A stretch of 64,000 nt of DNA from Chloroflexota bacterium (lineage in GTDB: Bacteria > Chloroflexota > UBA11872). The position numbers and the translations under genes were made by a program. The first letter of the stretch is position 1. Every line of letters begins with the position of its first letter. Where the stretch lies: positions 1-64,000 of the forward strand of contig JAJEDE010000001.1 in NCBI GenBank assembly GCA_022821645.1. The letters run 5' to 3'. Below are positions 59,202-64,000 of this stretch, piece by piece. Under the pieces are notes generated by a model, which saw only the letters and a list, made by a program, of their open reading frames with translations, did not search any database and was not told where the DNA came from.

Positions 59202-61417
59202 TTGTGATGGTCACCGTTGCCATTCGTGACTTGCACGATTACTTCCTCGACATCGTTACGGGCGTTCGGCAGGACCTCGATCGTGGGGAGTTGCCGGTAG
59301 TCACCGGTTGGACGCACCCGAGCCCGGGTAGCCGCCCAGGCGAGGCCGCCGGAGCCGGCCACCGTCAACGGCGCCAGGCTGGCCAGCACGTTCGAGCCTC
59401 GATCCTCTCGCCAGCGGCCGCCGAAGGTGTGGCCCTGGCCGATCGGCACGCCCAGCACGCCGGGGGCGGCGGCGGGCGAGATGTACACGCCCGCCTCGAA
59501 TTCGCCATGGGCGGTCTCGATTCGCACCACGTCGCCGCGCGAGAGGTTCAGCGCCGCCGCGGTCGACGGATTCATTTCGACCCAGGTCGTCCAGGTTGCG
59601 GTCGAAATAGGGTCAGGCGTGGCTTGCAGCCAGGGGTTGGCCGTCTCGTCACCGCCGCCCAGGGCGACGCCCTCAAATGGGATCAGGTGCAACGGAAACT
59701 CAATCCCGTTGTCGCTGAACGCCGGCTCGGCCAGCAGGTTGATGTGCCAGTCCGGCGCGGCACTGAACTGGGGCGCCCAGTCGTCATTCCATCCGCCGCC
59801 GTTCTTGAGCAGTTCCACCCAGCGATCCTCGAAGTCGCCGCCTCTGAATACTTCGGCGGCGTTGGCCCGAACCGCGTCGCGCATGGTTTCCCAGGGCGGG
59901 GCCAGGTTAGGTCGCAGGTCGTGCCACAGCGTCAACAGGATGTCGCCGAAGCTCCGCCCAGAGGTCGTCGGCCTGACAACCGGCTGCTGCAAACCCACCA
60001 CGTGCTGTCGCGGCGCCGGGTCGGGCACGTAGTCGCCCCACTCCTCGAACGGGTGTGTGGAGGGCAGCACCAGGTCGGAGTGTCCCAGCGTCTCGCTCAT
60101 GATCGTGCCGATACCCACGACGAACGGAATCTTGCCGAGCGCGTCGGCAAAGCGCGTGGCCTCGGGCATGCCGTAGACGGGGTCAGCCTCGAATACGATT
60201 GCGACGTCCGGGGGCTCGCCCTCCAGCCAGGTGTTGCCGCGCCCGGCCAGGTCGGCAAAGGACGTCGGCTCGGTCGGCGGCGTCACCGTGCTGCGCAGCG
60301 TGGGGTTCGGCAGCAGCCCGCCGGGCTGCCCGACGCTTCCCACCATGTGGTTCAGGAGCATGGCGGCGAGCCCGTTATCCAGCCCGTTGGTGCTGGCCAG
60401 GGCCGGCCCGCCGGCGATGGCGAAGCCCGGCTGGTGGCTGGCGAACTCGCGGGCGATTTCCTGGATTCGTTCGACGGGCACGCCGGTTCGCTGGCTGACA
60501 CGGTCGGGCGCATAGGCATTGAGCGCATCCAGGCCGCCGACTTCGCTCACGACGTTGAACCAGTTGTCCGGCGGCGCCAGTCCTTCGGCGGCGATCACCT
60601 GGGCGATTGAGAGCGCCAGCGCGCCTTCCTGCCCCGGATGCACGTATACCCATGAATCGGCGTTCGCGCCGGTCAGCGACATGCGCGGCTCGACCTGGAT
60701 GAGGCGTCCACGCTCGCCGTGTCCCTGGCGAAACTCGCCGTAACCGACGCCGTATTGCGTAGGCGACAGCCAGGTCGAAAGGAAATCAGCTCCAAACGAC
60801 AGAATCGAATGCGCGTTGGCGATGTCGAGATACGGCAGGCGGCTGGCGCCCAGCCCGTCCTGCACGGTCTTTCGCCAGACCGTGGACTCCAATGTCTCGT
60901 AGACGACGTGCTCGCCGCCAAAGGCGGTGGCGAAGTCGCGGGCGATGCGCGCCCGCGTGCCGCTGATCGGTCCGGTGATCACGACGACGCTGCGGGCTTC
61001 CGACATCTTCTCGGTGAGCAAGTCAAGTCCGGCCGGCCACTCCAGGTCTTCGAACTCGTTCGCCCCGCGCAGGCCGCGCCGGCGCCTGGGAACCGTGAGG
61101 CGGTCCGGGTGATACAGGGACTGCACGCCAGCCTGGCTGCGCACGTTCAGCTTGCCCTGGTTAGTGGGGAAGGCCGGGTTGCCCTCGACCTTCTTGGCGC
61201 GCCCGTCGATGGTGCGCACGACGACGCTGTTGCCGCAGGACGAATGGGCGCAGGTGGTGGCGAACCAGAGTTCCTGTCCGGGCAGCGAGAGTTCAGGCTG
61301 GAGCACAAAGCTCTGCACCTGCGACTCACGCTCTGGGGCGGCACAGGCCACCACCGTGGCGCCGCCCGCCAGCGCGGCCGACCCGACGAGGAATCGTCGT
61401 CGTCCGAGGCCGCTCAT
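59198..61417 (-). CDS. actB: Alternative complex III ActB, molybdopterin-oxidoreductase-like half
   Basis: A 739-residue protein of the molybdopterin oxidoreductase superfamily that in complex III has lost the Mo cofactor. A Tat signal (GRRRFLVGSAALAGG) and a possible lipobox (VVA-C25) start it. TTCAHSSCGNSVVVRTIDGRAKKVEGNP and QSLYHPDRLTVP are the superfamily N-terminal pattern, without a full cluster motif C-x2-C-x3-C. Later YVPDPAPRQHVVGL and VGVPIGQGHTFGGRW belong to the ActB line. The ATG at 61417 has GGGAAG upstream. It follows ActA by 13 bases. Confidence 0.9.
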   Translation of the reverse strand: MSGLGRRRFLVGSAALAGGATVVACAAPERESQVQSFVLQPELSLPGQELWFATTCAHSSCGNSVVVRTIDGRAKKVEGNPAFPTNQGKLNVRSQAGVQSLYHPDRLTVPRRRRGLRGANEFEDLEWPAGLDLLTEKMSEARSVVVITGPISGTRARIARDFATAFGGEHVVYETLESTVWRKTVQDGLGASRLPYLDIANAHSILSFGADFLSTWLSPTQYGVGYGEFRQGHGERGRLIQVEPRMSLTGANADSWVYVHPGQEGALALSIAQVIAAEGLAPPDNWFNVVSEVGGLDALNAYAPDRVSQRTGVPVERIQEIAREFASHQPGFAIAGGPALASTNGLDNGLAAMLLNHMVGSVGQPGGLLPNPTLRSTVTPPTEPTSFADLAGRGNTWLEGEPPDVAIVFEADPVYGMPEATRFADALGKIPFVVGIGTIMSETLGHSDLVLPSTHPFEEWGDYVPDPAPRQHVVGLQQPVVRPTTSGRSFGDILLTLWHDLRPNLAPPWETMRDAVRANAAEVFRGGDFEDRWVELLKNGGGWNDDWAPQFSAAPDWHINLLAEPAFSDNGIEFPLHLIPFEGVALGGGDETANPWLQATPDPISTATWTTWVEMNPSTAAALNLSRGDVVRIETAHGEFEAGVYISPAAAPGVLGVPIGQGHTFGGRWREDRGSNVLASLAPLTVAGSGGLAWAATRARVRPTGDYRQLPTIEVLPNARNDVEEVIVQVTNGNGDHHK

Positions 61418-61430
61418 GCTTCCCGCCCGA

Positions 61431-61991
61431 TCACTTGTGACATGTCGCGCAATCCAGCGAGGCGGAGTTCTCGCGGTGGCATCCCTGACAATCGCCCATG
61501 GCGAGGGAGCGTACCTGTTTGACTTCCTCCATCGAGGCCACGTCGCCGTGACAGGTCTCGCACGCGACCCCAGCCTGGATGTGCGGTGCGTGGACGAAAC
61601 GCACGTGGTCGGGCACGCGATGCACACGCGCCCAGTTCACTGGCGTATTGGTGTCCCAGTGCGCTTGCAGCAACTGGATCTGTGGGCTGTCGGTCTTCAC
61701 GACCGAGTGGCAGAACATGCACTGCTCGACCGACGGCACCGTAGCCGCCGCCTGGCTGCCGACGCCCCGGTGGCAGAACTCGCAGGGGATGGCGGCATCG
61801 CCCGCGTGGACCGAGTGGTCGAAGGCGATGGGCTGTTCAGGCGCCGGCGTTGCGGTGCCGCCGGCGGCCATCAGGTATAGCAGGATGGCCAACACGCCTG
61901 CGCCCCCTACCAGCGGCGGCGCGGTGGCGCCGCCCAGGATGAGGGCCTGCTTGAGGGTGACGCGAGGCAGGAGGGCGGTCAGGTATTGCAT
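61431..61991 (-). CDS. actA: Alternative complex III pentahaem cytochrome c ActA
   Basis: A 186-residue membrane-anchored multihaem cytochrome. An N-terminal transmembrane helix (GGAGVLAILLYLMAAGG) precedes five haem sites: CEFCH, CMFCH, CETCH, CQGCH and CATCH, the number expected for ActA. Extra histidines (FDHSVHAGD, FVHAPHIQAG) fit bis-His axial ligands. It receives electrons in the periplasm-side part of the complex. The ATG at 61991 is chosen because the family N-terminus starts there. It lies 4 bases after the small membrane protein gene. Confidence 0.93.
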   Translation of the reverse strand: MQYLTALLPRVTLKQALILGGATAPPLVGGAGVLAILLYLMAAGGTATPAPEQPIAFDHSVHAGDAAIPCEFCHRGVGSQAAATVPSVEQCMFCHSVVKTDSPQIQLLQAHWDTNTPVNWARVHRVPDHVRFVHAPHIQAGVACETCHGDVASMEEVKQVRSLAMGDCQGCHRENSASLDCATCHK

Positions 61992-61995
61992 ACCG

Positions 61996-62292
61996 CTAGA
62001 TCGCCAATCGCGGGTAAATCTCGGGCAGGATGTCGAGCGCCAGCAGCGTGCCCTTGATCGCCAGGACCACGACCGCGACACACCCCATCGCCACGATCGA
62101 ATACAGCGGGGCGCGCATGCGTCGGGCCACGGCCACCGGCAGGTCGCCGGTGTCCATCAGCGACGGGATCATGGCGTGCGCCAGCATGTACGTGAGACCG
62201 GTCACGATCATCGCCGCGGCGAAGAACCAAAGGTGGGCGACCAGTTCCGAGAGCCTGACCCAGTCGGCCTCCGTGAGCTCGCTCAGTTGCAC
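61996..62292 (-). CDS. Small membrane protein heading the alternative complex III operon
   Basis: A 98-residue protein with two transmembrane helices (LWFFAAAMIVTGLTYMLAHAMIP and LYSIVAMGCVAVVVLAIKGTLL). The N-terminal amphipathic part and the central IPSLMDTGDLP loop are polar. It begins with GTG at 62292 and lies 4 bases upstream of actA. It may be a small accessory subunit of the complex. I do not recognise a named family. Confidence 0.7.
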   Translation of the reverse strand: MQLSELTEADWVRLSELVAHLWFFAAAMIVTGLTYMLAHAMIPSLMDTGDLPVAVARRMRAPLYSIVAMGCVAVVVLAIKGTLLALDILPEIYPRLAI

Positions 62293-62450
62293 CCGCGAGT
62301 CTCCGTTAGCAACCGGTGCGACACGTTCGGCGGCGCATGGTATCCGACCCGTGCGCCTGATGCGCGGGCGATGCGTCGATTATTGGCCCAACCGACAGAA
62401 TGAGGGCAGGGCAGCATTAGGCGAATTTCGTCTCCGGGCCGGGCGACAAC

Positions 62451-62464
62451 GTGAAATGTTTCAC
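62451..62464. promoter_or_regulatory. Palindrome in the 344-base divergent region between the respiratory operon and an aldehyde dehydrogenase gene
   Basis: GTGAAA and TTTCAC flank a TG centre, a perfect 14-base palindrome about 160 bases upstream of the complex III operon start and 173 bases from the aldehyde dehydrogenase start. The rest of 62293-62636 holds no gene I can support; a GC-only 18-base palindrome at 62519-62536 is also present. Operator function is inferred. Confidence 0.4.
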
Positions 62465-62636
62465 AAATCAACCCGGACCGCAAGAAACGCTTACGGCCCG
62501 CAGATTGCGGCCAGTCCTCCGGCGCGGCCGCGCCGGTGCTGTCACAATACGCTGACCATCGGTGGTGTCCCGTCGGGCGGGCTCCACGCCCCGTTTTGCT
62601 AGCGGCTTGACCGGGTCAGAAAGGACTCGAATTTCC

Positions 62637-64000
62637 ATGAAGATGTACATCGCCGGCGCCTGGACGAACGGGCAGTCGAGCATGGACGTGCTGAATCCGT
62701 ACGACGGCTCCGTGGTGGACACCGTGCCGCGCGGAACTGCCGCGGACGTGGACCGCGCGCTGGATAGCGCCGTACGGGGCGCGCGAGTTATGGCCGGTCT
62801 GACCGGCTTCGAGCGCTACGAACTGCTGCACCGCACGGCCGATCTCATCAAGGCGAATGCCCAGGACCTGGCGACCCAACTGACCCGCGAAGAGGGCAAG
62901 ATCATTTCCGAGGCGACTCTCGAGGTCGAGCGGGCCGCCGAAATCATCTACCTCTCCGCCGAAGAGGCCAAGCGGCTCGACGGCGAGGTCATTCCGTTGG
63001 ATGGCGGCCCCGGCGTGCAGGGCAAGTTCGGTTTCACCATGCGGGTGCCCTGCGGCGTGGTCGCCGCCGTCACACCGTTCAACTTCCCGCTGCATCTTGT
63101 CTGCCACAAGGTCGGTCCCGCCCTGGCCGGCGGTAACGCCGTGGTGGTCAAGCCGGCCAGCGACACGCCGCTGATGGCGCTGCGCCTGGTCGAGTTGCTG
63201 CTCGAGGCCGGGGTACCCGAGGAAGCCGTGCATTGCGTGACCGGTTCGGGCGCCGAGATCGGCGACGCCCTGGTTTCCGACCCGCGCGTCCGCAAGATCA
63301 GCTTCACCGGCAGCCGCGACATCGGCGAGCGCATCTGCAAGCAGGCCGGAATCAAGAAGGTCACGATGGAACTCGGCTCCAACGCGCCGGTGATCGTGAT
63401 GCCCGACGCCGACCTGGACAAGGTTCGCACCGTCATCCCGCAGACGGCCTTCGCCAACGCCGGGCAGGTCTGCATTTCCACGCAGCGCGTGATCGCGCCC
63501 GCACCGGTCTACGACGAGCTCGTCGAGACCCTGGTGCCCGCCGTGGCCGCCCTGTCCACCGGCGACCCGCTCGATCCCGCCACTTCCGTGGGACCCATGA
63601 TCCGCGAGTCCGACGCGGCGCGCGTGGGGAACTGGATCGACGAGGCCGTTGGCGAGGGCGCCGAACTGCTGGTCGGCGGTGAGCGCTCGGGTCAGCTGTT
63701 CGAGCCGACCCTGCTGGCCGGCGTGAGCCCGGACATGCGCGTCTCCTGCGAGGAATTGTTCGGTCCGGCCATGGGCGTGACCCGCGTGGACGACGTGGAC
63801 CAGGCGATCGAGCTGGCCAACGACTCGATTTACGGTCTCAGCGCGGCGATCTTCACCCAGGACATCGACACCGCGATGCGCTTCGCCCGCAGCGTCGACT
63901 CAGGCAACATCCACATCAACTGGGGCAGCCAGTGGCGCACCGACCTGATGCCCTACGGCGGGCTGAAGGACAGCGGCATGGGCAAGGAAGGTCCCAAGTA
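62637..64000 (+). CDS. Aldehyde dehydrogenase family protein, cut at the window end
   Basis: 454 complete codons of an NAD(P)-dependent aldehyde dehydrogenase, running past base 64000. The catalytic Cys is in NAGQVCISTQRV, the general-base Glu in KVTMELGSNAPV, the NAD motif region in SFTGSRDIGERI, and the C-terminal landmarks EELFGPAMGV and PYGGLKDSGMGKEG are present, so only about 20 residues are missing. VTPFNFPLHLVCHKVGPAL matches the lactaldehyde/succinate-semialdehyde-type subgroup. The ATG at 62637 has AAAGGA 11 bases upstream; ATG at 62643 is an alternative. It is divergent from the complex III operon. Substrate not assignable. Confidence 0.93.
   Translation, partial: MKMYIAGAWTNGQSSMDVLNPYDGSVVDTVPRGTAADVDRALDSAVRGARVMAGLTGFERYELLHRTADLIKANAQDLATQLTREEGKIISEATLEVERAAEIIYLSAEEAKRLDGEVIPLDGGPGVQGKFGFTMRVPCGVVAAVTPFNFPLHLVCHKVGPALAGGNAVVVKPASDTPLMALRLVELLLEAGVPEEAVHCVTGSGAEIGDALVSDPRVRKISFTGSRDIGERICKQAGIKKVTMELGSNAPVIVMPDADLDKVRTVIPQTAFANAGQVCISTQRVIAPAPVYDELVETLVPAVAALSTGDPLDPATSVGPMIRESDAARVGNWIDEAVGEGAELLVGGERSGQLFEPTLLAGVSPDMRVSCEELFGPAMGVTRVDDVDQAIELANDSIYGLSAAIFTQDIDTAMRFARSVDSGNIHINWGSQWRTDLMPYGGLKDSGMGKEGPK

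Noticed and set aside
62519..62536. 18-base GC-only palindrome as a terminator
   Set aside because: There is no T run after it and no gene ends beside it, and such palindromes arise easily in very GC-rich DNA.

Overview
The window is a GC-rich bacterial chromosome segment, most likely from an aerobic member of the Chloroflexota. That placement is inferred from a lipoprotein solute-binding protein with a long Val/Glu/Lys-repeat stalk, an alternative complex III operon, and cytoplasmic sulfatases and Mo hydroxylases side by side. I see no rRNA, tRNA, CRISPR array or complete insertion sequence.

Layout. 1-800: C-rich, low-complexity, essentially gene-free start. 809-9160: a sulfatase island with four alkaline-phosphatase-superfamily sulfatases, one lacking the canonical nucleophile, around an orphan ABC solute-binding lipoprotein and a small lipoprotein; an inverted repeat lies in the divergent promoter. 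9188-18991: a seven-gene minus-strand run of ATP-grasp ligase, CCAEP-tail radical SAM protein, LipB, LipA and the pyruvate dehydrogenase complex (E1, E2, E3). An NfuA-like Fe-S carrier is divergent from it. 19773-23592: a DUF169 protein, a flavin reductase facing an LLM-class monooxygenase, and an Ldh-family dehydrogenase. 23824-26974: thiolase plus acetoacetyl-CoA synthetase. 26975-33748: an accessory stretch with a perfect 50-bp palindrome, 21-bp tandem repeats, MoaA, a Phd/VapC toxin-antitoxin pair, an SMP-30 hydrolase, a secreted SNase-Excalibur nuclease, a MNT nucleotidyltransferase and a DUF1016 (YhcG) nuclease. The last two are each preceded by a related, translationally coupled leader ORF. 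33922-42282: a molybdenum hydroxylase cluster (FAD, 2Fe-2S and two different Mo subunits) with a MoaD/ThiS-like protein between the Mo subunits, an SDR and an enolase-superfamily enzyme. 42408-42872: a repeat coiled-coil membrane protein. 42904-62292: a roughly 19-kb minus-strand respiratory supercluster: alternative complex III, system I cytochrome c maturation, then fumarate reductase/succinate dehydrogenase. 62637-end: an aldehyde dehydrogenase cut by the window edge.

How the genes fit together. LipA and LipB make the lipoyl group used by E2, and an Nfu-type carrier is known to re-supply the LipA auxiliary cluster. MoaA starts the molybdopterin made for the Mo hydroxylase. The Ccm genes attach haem to the pentahaem ActA and monohaem ActE of the upstream complex III, and Frd/Sdh exchanges electrons with the quinone pool that complex III oxidises.

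Most unusual points: a CcmI-like protein whose C-terminal TPR region is replaced by an Asp-box beta-propeller, with an extra membrane protein coupled to it; a CcmA-CcmB fusion; ActB split in two; a CCAEP-tail radical SAM enzyme and an amino-acid-ligase-like ATP-grasp protein inside the lipoate/PDH operon; and the duplicated coupled leader in the accessory region.
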